From positions 1-6,296 of the forward strand of contig CAZSBS010000273.1 of NCBI GenBank assembly GCA_964605095.1: a DNA stretch of 6,296 bases, in the 5' to 3' direction. Both the position numbers and the translations under genes were made by a program. Under the pieces are notes generated by a model. The model saw only the letters and a program-made list of their open reading frames with translations, made no database searches and was not told the DNA's origin. The DNA comes from JAUWQU01 sp964605095 (lineage in GTDB: Bacteria > Planctomycetota > Phycisphaerae > SM23-33). Below are positions 1 to 5,109 of the stretch, one piece after another (position 1 is the stretch's first letter; each line of letters begins with the position of its first letter).

Positions 1-2
1 CC

Positions 3-59
3 CGTTGGGACTCACGTCGCGACACGCTGGAAAGCGGCGACATCGTTGGCCGGAGGTGA
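3..59 (+). CDS. Possible C-terminal tail of an upstream gene (partial)
   Basis: This frame is open from the window edge and ends in a TGA at 57-59 that lies inside the GGAGGTGA Shine-Dalgarno sequence of the next gene. That arrangement is typical of tightly packed operons. Only 18 codons are visible, ending in GDIVGRR, and no family can be recognised. In GC-rich DNA an open frame this short is weak evidence, so this is an inference from layout only. Confidence 0.2.
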   Translation, partial: RWDSRRDTLESGDIVGRR

Positions 60-64
60 CAATC

Positions 65-340
65 ATGCCAGGACTTGACGGAACGGGACCGAGAGGACTG
101 GGACCCATGACAGGCGGCAGCAGAGGCATGTGCGTGCTGAAACTGTCCGCCGAACCGAACGAGCCTGTCATCGGGTTAGCGGGACGCGCGGGCTGGCCGG
201 TGCGACGACCGCCCGATTGCCGGGTGGAGTTGACGCAGTTGCGCCACCATGCCCGGTATCTGGAAGTTCTTCTGGCTGACATTCGCGGACGGATCGGGCA
301 CCTGGAAGCCGGTCGCCTGCAAGAACCCGACGGCGCGTAA
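65..340 (+). CDS. DUF5320-type small glycine-rich protein
   Basis: This 91-residue protein starts with the N-terminal signature of DUF5320 proteins: MPGLDGTGPRGLGPMTGG at residues 1-18, then a cysteine at 23. The middle is Gly/Pro/Arg-rich, with a second cysteine at 52. Residues 55-82 (ELTQLRHHARYLEVLLADIR and onward) look like a short amphipathic helix or coiled coil, as in many family members. An upstream in-frame start at position 5 is rejected, because the conserved signature begins at this ATG and a strong SD (GGAGGTGA, 52-59) lies 5 bases before it. The biochemical role of the family is unknown. Members often sit near NifX/ORP-domain and Mrp genes, as here: the next gene starts 17 bases downstream. 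A role in metal-cluster assembly is inferred from that neighbourhood only. Confidence 0.8.
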   Translation: MPGLDGTGPRGLGPMTGGSRGMCVLKLSAEPNEPVIGLAGRAGWPVRRPPDCRVELTQLRHHARYLEVLLADIRGRIGHLEAGRLQEPDGA

Positions 341-357
341 GAGAAACCTAAATCCCC

Positions 358-1587
358 ATGAGTGAGAACTCCACAAGAGCATGTCACGTTGATGAATCCC
401 AGCGCGAACTGGAAAACCTGGAACTCCAGACTCGAATGGAGCGCATCGGCCGCAAGATCCTCGTGCTGTCAGGCAAGGGCGGGGTTGGCAAGAGCACTGT
501 GGCCGCCAACCTGGCGGTATCGCTGTCGCAGGCTGGCAAGAAGGTCGGGCTGCTGGACGTGGACCTGCACGGCCCGAGCATCCCGAAGATTCTCGGCCTG
601 GACGGACAGCGCATCGCTGCCAACGCTGTCGGCGACATCTCGCCCATACAGGTGAGTGAGAACCTCTCGGTTGTCTCGGTGGGCCTACTGCTGAACAGCA
701 CCACCGACGCCGTGATCTGGCGCGGGCCGATGAAGTACAACGTCATCCGCCAGTTCCTCAAGGACGTGGACTGGGGCCGGCTTGACTACCTGGTAATCGA
801 CTCCCCGCCGGGTACAGGTGACGAGCCGCTGGCCGTGGCGCAAATGGTCGGCCCGGGCGCGTGGGCTGTCGTTGTCACGACGCCGCAGGACGTGGCCATC
901 GCCGATGTGCGCCGCAGCGTGTCCTTCTGCAAGACGCTCAACCTCCGCGTGGTCGGCATCGTGGAGAACATGAGCGGCCTGATCTGTCCGCACTGTGGAG
1001 TAGAGGTGGACCTGTTCAAGGTGGGCGGCGGTGAAAAGCTCGCCATCGAAATGGGCGTCCCGTTCCTTGGCCGCATTCCGCTTGACCCTCAGATCGTCGC
1101 CTCCGGCGACAGCGGCAAGCCATTCGTCCAGTCGTTTGCGGACAGTCCCGCAACCAAGGCCTTCGCAAGTGTTATAGAACCGATCCTGAACCTTACCAAG
1201 GAAGACGAATCGCTTCATCCGATTCGCAAGCGCAAGGAGATCGAGAAAATGAAGATCGCAATTCCCCTGGCCGATGGCAGGCTGTGCGTGCATTTTGGCC
1301 ACTGCGAGCAGTTCGCCCTCGTGGAGGTGGACGACGCCGCCAAGACAATCACCTCCACCAGCTACCTCACACCTCCCGCGCACGAGCCGGGCGTGCTGCC
1401 CCGCTGGCTGCATGAGCAAGGCGCCAACGTCATCATCGCCGGCGGCATGGGCCAGAGGGCACAGGACCTTTTCTCGCAGAGCGGGGTCAAGGTGGTTGTC
1501 GGCGCGCCGGGCGACATGCCCGAAAATGTCGTCTCAGCCTACCTCGCCGGCACGCTGGAAGTGGGCCAGAATGTCTGTGATCACTGA
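358..1587 (+). CDS. Mrp/NBP35 P-loop ATPase fused to a C-terminal NifX/ORP domain (MrpORP-like)
   Basis: A 409-residue cytoplasmic protein in two parts. Residues about 30-280 are an Mrp/NBP35 (ApbC) iron-sulfur carrier ATPase: deviant Walker A GKGGVGKST at 39-47, the signature DVDLHGPSIPKILGL at 67-81, Walker B-like VIDSPPGTGDE at 146-156, and the CPHC motif at 210-213 that in this family bridges a 4Fe-4S cluster across a dimer. After a charged linker, residues 298-409 form a dinitrogenase iron-molybdenum cofactor domain (PF02579; NifX, NafY, orange protein) with the hallmark HFGHC. This order matches the Mrp-ORP chimeras described in Desulfovibrio, where the ORP domain relates to a Mo-Cu-sulfur cluster protein. 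It probably loads or transfers Fe-S or heterometal clusters. The ATG at 358 has only a weak AAGAG-like SD. An internal SD and ATG precede the ORP domain. It is probably co-transcribed with the DUF5320 and thioesterase genes. Confidence 0.93.
   Translation: MSENSTRACHVDESQRELENLELQTRMERIGRKILVLSGKGGVGKSTVAANLAVSLSQAGKKVGLLDVDLHGPSIPKILGLDGQRIAANAVGDISPIQVSENLSVVSVGLLLNSTTDAVIWRGPMKYNVIRQFLKDVDWGRLDYLVIDSPPGTGDEPLAVAQMVGPGAWAVVVTTPQDVAIADVRRSVSFCKTLNLRVVGIVENMSGLICPHCGVEVDLFKVGGGEKLAIEMGVPFLGRIPLDPQIVASGDSGKPFVQSFADSPATKAFASVIEPILNLTKEDESLHPIRKRKEIEKMKIAIPLADGRLCVHFGHCEQFALVEVDDAAKTITSTSYLTPPAHEPGVLPRWLHEQGANVIIAGGMGQRAQDLFSQSGVKVVVGAPGDMPENVVSAYLAGTLEVGQNVCDH
1234..1251 (+). promoter_or_regulatory. 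Internal ribosome binding site and ATG at the Mrp/ORP domain junction
   Basis: AAGGAG at 1234-1239 is followed after 9 bases by an in-frame ATG at 1249-1251, exactly where the NifX/ORP domain begins (MKIAIPLADG). Initiation here would give a free 112-residue ORP-like protein. The SD is visibly better than the one at the annotated start of the full gene. It may be a working internal start, or a relic of the gene fusion that created the chimera. Confidence 0.45.
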
Positions 1588-2047
1588 ACCCGCCCAAGAC
1601 GTCCTGGAGCGGACGCGCCAGTCGGCGCACCCGCTGTGCATCGTGTGCGGCCAGGCCGCTGAATGCGGGCTCGGCCTTCACTTCTCGCTGCGCGATGACG
1701 GTGGTGTCGAGGCCCGATTCGAATGCAAGACCCGGTTTCAGGGCTATGAAGGGCTCTTGCACGGCGGAGTCACGTCGTCCGTACTGGACGGCGCTATGAC
1801 GAATTGCCTCTTCGCCCACGGCATAGTGGCGGTGACGGCCGAGATTACGGTGCGTTTCCGACATCCCGTTGAACTGGATGCGCCGCTGGTGGTGCGGGCG
1901 CACATCACACGCTCGCAGGCTCCGCTGCACGTTGTTGAGGCCCAAATCCTCCAGGCCGGGCAAGTGAAGGCGAAGGCCTCCGGGAAGTTCATGGAACGCC
2001 CAGGGGTACTCCAAGCTTCCGGTGCGACCATGACGACTGACGAATAA
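1571..2047 (+). CDS. PaaI-like hotdog-fold thioesterase
   Basis: A 158-residue single-domain protein of the 4HBT/PaaI hotdog superfamily, which usually hydrolyses acyl-CoA thioesters. The diagnostic active-site stretch is HGGVTSSVLDGAM: HGG at residues 64-66 and the likely catalytic Asp at 73. An N-terminal CIVCG at 23-27 followed by GLGLHF at 33-38 matches the C-x-x-C-G...GL-x-L-x-F start of a PaaI subgroup. The remainder alternates beta strands (AEITVRFRHPV, VVRAHI, VVEAQIL) as expected. The frame is open far upstream inside the Mrp-ORP gene, but the homologous part begins here. The start overlaps the upstream stop by 17 bases, implying translational coupling. The SD is weak (GGAAG at 1556-1560). 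The substrate cannot be read from the sequence, and a link to cluster assembly is not obvious. The gene may simply be carried in the operon. Confidence 0.85.
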   Translation: MSVITEPAQDVLERTRQSAHPLCIVCGQAAECGLGLHFSLRDDGGVEARFECKTRFQGYEGLLHGGVTSSVLDGAMTNCLFAHGIVAVTAEITVRFRHPVELDAPLVVRAHITRSQAPLHVVEAQILQAGQVKAKASGKFMERPGVLQASGATMTTDE

Positions 2048-2062
2048 CCCCCCCATAGCGAC

Positions 2063-2085
2063 GGGCTCGCACGGCAGCGAGGCCC
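2063..2085 (+). terminator. GC-rich hairpin after the thioesterase gene (possible weak terminator)
   Basis: GGGCTCGC (2063-2070) can pair with GCGAG (2077-2081) and CCC (2083-2085), with one bulged G at 2082 and the loop ACGGCA. It begins 15 bases after the thioesterase stop codon. No T-run follows, so it is not a standard intrinsic terminator. It could protect mRNA 3' ends or attenuate transcription between the first three genes and the next one. Confidence 0.25.
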
Positions 2086-2111
2086 CTAGGGCATTGGGAG
2101 ACAAGAGATTT

Positions 2112-2213
2112 ATGACGGCGTTCGCGGAGCGGCGGGTGTCCGCTGCTCTCGTGAAACGCATGGGCTATGGACCTCTGGGCAAAACGGCCCGGGCGGTTCG
2201 AAATGAAAGGTGA
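2112..2213 (+). CDS. Possible small ORF, 33 codons, basic peptide
   Basis: ATG at 2112 lies 11 bases after GGGAG (2096-2100). The frame encodes 33 residues beginning MTAFAERRVSA and ending ARAVRNER, rich in Arg and Lys and without cysteine. Its TGA (2211-2213) forms the last bases of the SD of the next gene, so it could act as a leader peptide coupled to the Tat protein. I recognise no family. It could equally be spacer DNA, or the eroded tail of a lost gene, since the same frame is open further upstream. Confidence 0.25.
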   Translation: MTAFAERRVSAALVKRMGYGPLGKTARAVRNER

Positions 2214-2219
2214 ACGAAT
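2206..2219 (+). promoter_or_regulatory. Strong ribosome binding site of the Tat cysteine-rich protein
   Basis: AAAGGTGA (2206-2213) with a 6-base spacer to the ATG at 2220 is a good SD. It fixes the start directly in front of the twin-arginine signal. Confidence 0.7.
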
Positions 2220-2582
2220 ATGGGCATTTCTCGAAGGAAGTTCCTGGCCACCGGTGCATCTGCGGCCGCGACGGCGGGCATATTGGGCGCTTCGGTGGCA
2301 ATGGGCGCCGAGGACAAGCCGGCCATGATCGGCGCTTGCGGGCTGGCGTGCATGACCTGCCCACTCATGAAGGCAGGCAAGTGCAAGGGCTGCGCGTCGG
2401 GCAAGCAAGCCAGCGAGGCGATGATCGAAAAGAAGGGCTGCCCGGTCCTGAAGTGTGCCGCCATGAAGAAAATCGACTACTGCGGCACCGGCTGCAAGAT
2501 GTTCACCAAGTGCAAGAAGGTGGTGGGCAAGCCCTACGACGCGACCTTCCTGGCCATGATCGACAAGAAGCTCCAGGCGTAG
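2220..2582 (+). CDS. Tat-signal, cysteine-rich DUF3795-like protein
   Basis: A 120-residue protein with a twin-arginine export signal: SRRKFLATG at residues 4-12, a hydrophobic Ala/Gly stretch at 13-29, and a probable cleavage site after Ala30 (AMGA/ED). The mature part of about 90 residues carries ten cysteines (40, 44, 47, 55, 58, 74, 79, 88, 92, 98) in CxxxCxxC, CxxC and CxxxC spacings, with many lysines. The start CGLACMTCPLMKAGKCKGC closely resembles the DUF3795 pattern, whose function is unknown but which is thought to bind metal. Tat export implies that it folds, probably with a metal cluster, before leaving the cytoplasm. Most DUF3795 proteins have no signal peptide, so a secreted version is less usual. 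It lies downstream of the Mrp-ORP gene, a possible cluster donor (inference). Confidence 0.8.
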   Translation: MGISRRKFLATGASAAATAGILGASVAMGAEDKPAMIGACGLACMTCPLMKAGKCKGCASGKQASEAMIEKKGCPVLKCAAMKKIDYCGTGCKMFTKCKKVVGKPYDATFLAMIDKKLQA

Positions 2583-2636
2583 CGGCAACCAGGCCGAGCC
2601 AAGCCCGGACCCAGACTGTCGTGGCTGGGGCCCGGA

Positions 2637-2651
2637 TATAGTAGAATCTAC
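2637..2651 (+). promoter_or_regulatory. Candidate -10 element overlapping a small palindrome
   Basis: TATAGT (2637-2642) and TAGAAT (2642-2647) each match the TATAAT consensus at five of six positions, in an otherwise GC-rich stretch. The perfect 11-base palindrome GTAGAATCTAC (2641-2651) overlaps them, as a repressor operator might. No convincing -35 hexamer sits 16-18 bases upstream. If real, it would drive the flavoprotein gene with a long leader. Confidence 0.22.
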
Positions 2652-2665
2652 AGACCTCGTTGTGA

Positions 2666-2682
2666 GCCCGTTTTCAACGGGC
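2666..2682 (+). terminator. Perfect 7-bp hairpin in the spacer before the flavoprotein
   Basis: GCCCGTT (2666-2672) and AACGGGC (2676-2682) form a perfect stem with a TTC loop. It lies 83 bases after the stop of the Tat cysteine-rich protein. No U-run follows on the plus strand, so a classical intrinsic terminator is doubtful. A structured leader, an operator or a weak terminator are the alternatives. Confidence 0.3.
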
Positions 2683-2779
2683 CTGGCCGGGGGTGTGGTG
2701 GGTTTGTGCGCAGTAGCGGACGATGAGGCTGAGGATTCATGGGACTTTCGTTCGCAAAACAACTCTTGGGAGACCGGAG

Positions 2780-2871
2780 ATGAACCGACGCGATCTTGCC
2801 GGGCAGGGCTTGGATCACAGGCCGCCGGAGCCGGCATCGTCGCTTTGGGCAGGGCGACCTTGACCCTGTGA
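2780..2871 (+). pseudogene. Frameshifted Tat leader remnant upstream of the flavoprotein
   Basis: ATG at 2780 is preceded by GGGAG (2768-2772) with a 7-base spacer. It opens a frame reading MNRRDLAGQGL, a convincing twin-arginine n-region, then continues into DHRPPEP with no hydrophobic core. The missing core is in the neighbouring frame over the same DNA: AAGAGIVALGRATLTL, ending in TGA at 2869-2871. One lost base (or two gained) near 2810-2820 joins the two halves into a typical Tat signal. The TGA overlaps the SD of the flavoprotein gene. Either this is the decayed leader of the flavoprotein itself, which would need a second frame change near 2865, or the stub of a separate lost gene. A sequencing or assembly indel is also possible. 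Confidence 0.55.
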
Positions 2872-2882
2872 AAGGATATTTG

Positions 2883-3482
2883 ATGAGTGTGCGAATCCTC
2901 GGCATATGTTGCAGTCCCCGGCAGGGGCAATCGACGTTCAAGGCCATGCAGGTTTGCCTGGAGGCTGCCAAGCAAGCAAGCCCGCAGGTCGAGACGCAGA
3001 TGATTGAGCTGGCGGGCAAGAAGATCGGCCCATGCACGGCCTGCGGCATCTGCAAGAAGGGACTGATCTGCGGTTGGGAGGACGATTTCGGGGAGCTTAT
3101 CCCGGTGCTGTCCGACCCGCAAGTCAAAGGCATCATCATCGGCACGCCCGTGTACTTCGGCGGCATGACCGCCCAGTGCAAGGCATTTATCGACCGCTGC
3201 GTCGTCTTCCGCCGCAACGGCTGGCTGTTGCGAGACAAGGTCGGCGGTGTGCTGGCTGTCGGCGGGGTTCGCAACGGCGGCCAAGAGTTGACGCTCCAGT
3301 CCGTGCGGGCGGCGATGCTTTGCCATGACATGATCTGCGTCAGCGAAGGTAGAGATTCCGCCCACTTTGGGGCGGCACTGTTTAGTGGCGGCCCCGGCGG
3401 AATCGAAGCGGACCAGGATGGTTTGCACACCGCCCGGAACCTGGGGCGCAGGGTTGCAGAGTTAGCGGACCGGCTGATTTGA
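2883..3482 (+). CDS. NADPH-dependent FMN reductase-like iron-sulfur flavoprotein (Isf type)
   Basis: A 199-residue protein with the flavodoxin-like fold of the FMN reductase family. Strand 1 and the FMN phosphate loop read ILGICCSPRQGQST (residues 5-18), and a second flavin-contact segment reads GTPVYFGGMTAQCKAFIDR. Between them lies C51-x2-C54-x2-C57-x5-C63, which fits the compact CX2CX2CX4-7C motif that holds a 4Fe-4S cluster in archaeal Isf. In that family FMN and the cluster relay electrons from ferredoxin to acceptors such as O2 or peroxide. The ATG at 2883 is chosen because AAAGGA (2871-2876) is 6 bases upstream and the conserved fold begins at once. The frame is open back to about 2796, but that extension is unconvincing. 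The gene follows a frameshifted Tat leader and may once have been exported. As it stands the protein is cytoplasmic. The acceptor is unknown. Confidence 0.85.
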   Translation: MSVRILGICCSPRQGQSTFKAMQVCLEAAKQASPQVETQMIELAGKKIGPCTACGICKKGLICGWEDDFGELIPVLSDPQVKGIIIGTPVYFGGMTAQCKAFIDRCVVFRRNGWLLRDKVGGVLAVGGVRNGGQELTLQSVRAAMLCHDMICVSEGRDSAHFGAALFSGGPGGIEADQDGLHTARNLGRRVAELADRLI

Positions 3483-3634
3483 GGAGTAGTTCCAGTTTTG
3501 CCGAAACCCGGGAAGCAACCCCGTGTCGCTCACCAGGCTATTGCAGCGCTGCGGCAAAGCCGAGCTCTCGATCCTCCTGGTCACGACGAGGTGGCGATAG
3601 CCGCGGATGTCGCATATCCGCCGTCGTGCGGCTC
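3483..3634. other. Spacer between convergent genes
   Basis: A 152-base gap between the flavoprotein stop and the radical SAM stop on the opposite strand. It holds a 10-base palindrome GCAGCGCTGC (3543-3552) and a 6-bp inverted repeat GCGGAT/ATCCGC (3603-3608 and 3616-3621, 7-base loop) that could act as a shared terminator in either direction. No T-runs are present. No gene is recognised here. Confidence 0.5.
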
Positions 3635-4693
3635 TCAGGATGCCTGCGATCTCGTCCCAGTGCCTGTAATATACCTCAGGTCCAGCCCGGCCGAACTGCC
3701 ATCGCCCCGCAGCAACCTGGCGAAGCCGGCCTCGTAGAGCATCTTCCGACAGGCCGCCATGTCCAGCCCGCGGTTTCCAGTCGTGTCAATTTTCGCATCG
3801 CGTGGGTTGGCTCCGCTTTCGGCATACACCACGTTGGCACCTGCGGCAAGCCCGAGCAGGTTGGGTTCGTGAACGGCGATGTTTCTGGTCTCCGGGCATC
3901 CCAATGTGGCCATCACCACCACAGCCACTACCTGGGCAAGCCGCCGTTCCGTGATTTGGCCGTTGCGGCTGAGGGGAACGCCGGGCACATAAACCCTCCG
4001 CATGGCCGCGTGCTGGAAGCAGCCGTACTCGATGCCCAAGAACATCTGCTCGACCAATTCCTCTGATGAATGCTCCGGGCCGATCGGTTCGCAGCAATAG
4101 TAAAAGTCCAACCCGGCATCCTTGATGACGCGGAAGGTTCTCTTCCGGGCCTGCGGGTCCAGGTCCGTATCGGTCCCCTCGCGCAGGCGGCAGACGTGGT
4201 AGGCCCCATTCACCCCGGCAGCCTTAAGCTGCCGCGCTTGCTCAGCGTCAAAATCGCCAACGTTCATGACGATCTGCGTGTGAGAGGGCAACTCGCGACG
4301 GACCAAGGTGACGATCTCAAGAAGCCTGTCTATGTCGAACTCGTGCATCGTCATCAGGAAGAGGGCGAACAGGTCGCCCGCGTCGGCAAAGGCATGAGCC
4401 CGTCGGCGAATCTCTTCGAGCGACAACTGCGAGGCCGTCATGGTCGTGTGGTCCTTGCCGAAGACGCAGAAGCGGCAGTTGCCCGGGCAGGCGGCCGTGT
4501 CGATTCCGATCTGGCCCAGGAGAATGGCGCTATTGCCGAACCTCCTACGCGAAACCGCATCCGCCGTGGCCATCAGCATCGACGCCCCCAGCGACTCAGA
4601 GGGCAGATCAAGCAGGTAGATGCAGTCCTCCTTGGAAGGGCCGTGGCCATCCAGGGATGTCTTCAGGATTCGGTCGAGTCTTTCGGGCAGCAT
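3635..4693 (-). CDS. Radical SAM protein of the BioB/PylB/HydE type, substrate unknown
   Basis: A 352-residue radical SAM enzyme. CPGNCRFC at residues 69-76 is the CX3CX2C motif that binds the SAM-cleaving 4Fe-4S cluster. The body fits a TIM barrel, including VMNVGDF, AYHVCRLREGTDTD and YYCCEPIGPEHS. The C-terminal stretch GLAAGANVVYAESGANPRD resembles the BATS domain of biotin synthase relatives. It is not a clear BioB, because the BioB phrase around YNHNLDT is missing, and not HmdB, which uses CX5CX2C. PylB-like or an undescribed branch are the alternatives. An in-frame GTG at 4744 would add 17 residues, but the ATG at 4693 is preferred: it shares its A with the upstream TGA (TGATG), has GAGAAG upstream, and begins a normal N-terminus (MLPERLDRIL). 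The gene is coupled to a permease remnant, which gives no clear hint of substrate. Confidence 0.88.
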   Translation of the reverse strand: MLPERLDRILKTSLDGHGPSKEDCIYLLDLPSESLGASMLMATADAVSRRRFGNSAILLGQIGIDTAACPGNCRFCVFGKDHTTMTASQLSLEEIRRRAHAFADAGDLFALFLMTMHEFDIDRLLEIVTLVRRELPSHTQIVMNVGDFDAEQARQLKAAGVNGAYHVCRLREGTDTDLDPQARKRTFRVIKDAGLDFYYCCEPIGPEHSSEELVEQMFLGIEYGCFQHAAMRRVYVPGVPLSRNGQITERRLAQVVAVVVMATLGCPETRNIAVHEPNLLGLAAGANVVYAESGANPRDAKIDTTGNRGLDMAACRKMLYEAGFARLLRGDGSSAGLDLRYITGTGTRSQAS

Positions 4694-4695
4694 CA
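4691..4695 (-). promoter_or_regulatory. TGATG stop-start overlap (translational coupling)
   Basis: On the minus strand the stop of the permease remnant (TGA, 4695-4693) and the start of the radical SAM gene (ATG, 4693-4691) share one base. This is a classic re-initiation arrangement. It shows that the two genes were an operon before the permease lost its front, and it decides the radical SAM start. Confidence 0.7.
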
Positions 4696-5109
4696 GCAAT
4701 CTTCTCGTTTGTGGCGTGGACGTTTCTGGATCAGGGTTAAACACGCAGGCGGCTGTTTAGCATCGGCAAACCGTCTCAGTATGGCAGCCATCAGAACGAA
4801 CGCGGAGGATACCAGAACGATCACAGCCCCGCTTGGCAAATCGGTGACGGCGGAGAGCAGGAATCCACCCAGGCCGCTGGCGGCGCCGATGGTCACGGCC
4901 ACGGCCATCGCCCGGCCACTGCCTTTGACCAGTTGGAACGCCGCCGCAGCGGGATTGGTGATAAGGCTGTAGATCATCAGCCCGCCTACGGTCTGGAAGT
5001 TGACGGTCATCAGCACGGCCGTCAGGATGAGGAAGCCCGTCCAGACGCCGTCCGAATGTCTGTTCCAACGTCTCGTCCAGTCTTTAATCAGGGACTCTGT
5101 GCCGCCCGT
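4693..5109 (-). pseudogene. C-terminal remnant of an ABC-3 family (ZnuB/MntB-type) metal permease
   Basis: The frame encodes up to 138 residues. From about position 5060 it reads as the last part of an ABC-3 zinc/manganese/iron permease: a hydrophobic TGFLILTAVLMTVNFQTVGG, the family-like MIYSLITNPAAAAFQLV, then two more membrane segments, including GAASGLGGFLLSAVTDLPSG and AVIVLVSSAFVLMAAILRRF. The basic tail ends KRPRHKREDC. Intact members have about 260-290 residues and 7-9 membrane segments, so more than half is missing at the N-terminus. The missing part would fall where the catalase gene lies, and the catalase TAG (5112-5110) is in the same frame just upstream. Possible late starts are GTG at 5016 and ATG at 5010, both without a good SD. 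It is probably nonfunctional. No ATPase or solute-binding partner is in the window. Confidence 0.72.

Noticed and set aside
685..1419. A 244-codon minus-strand frame
   Set aside because: It is antisense to the Mrp-ORP coding region, has a His/Ala/Arg-rich composition and no motif.
2796..2882. Upstream in-frame extension of the flavoprotein
   Set aside because: The added residues are Arg/Gly-rich without resemblance to the family, and AAAGGA precisely precedes the ATG at 2883. The same bases are better explained as a decayed Tat leader in other frames.
1989..3428. A 479-codon open frame on the minus strand, longer than any complete gene here
   Set aside because: It runs antisense across the thioesterase end, the Tat protein and the flavoprotein, all with clear family motifs, and its translation shows no recognisable domain. 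It is a GC-rich shadow frame.
3603..3621. GCGGAT/ATCCGC inverted repeat as a firm bidirectional terminator
   Set aside because: The stem is only 6 bp with a 7-base loop and no T-run on either side. It is noted as a possibility in the spacer entry only.
4694..4744. GTG start at 4744 adding 17 residues to the radical SAM protein
   Set aside because: It lies within the permease remnant and lacks an SD. The TGATG overlap and GAGAAG favour the ATG at 4693.
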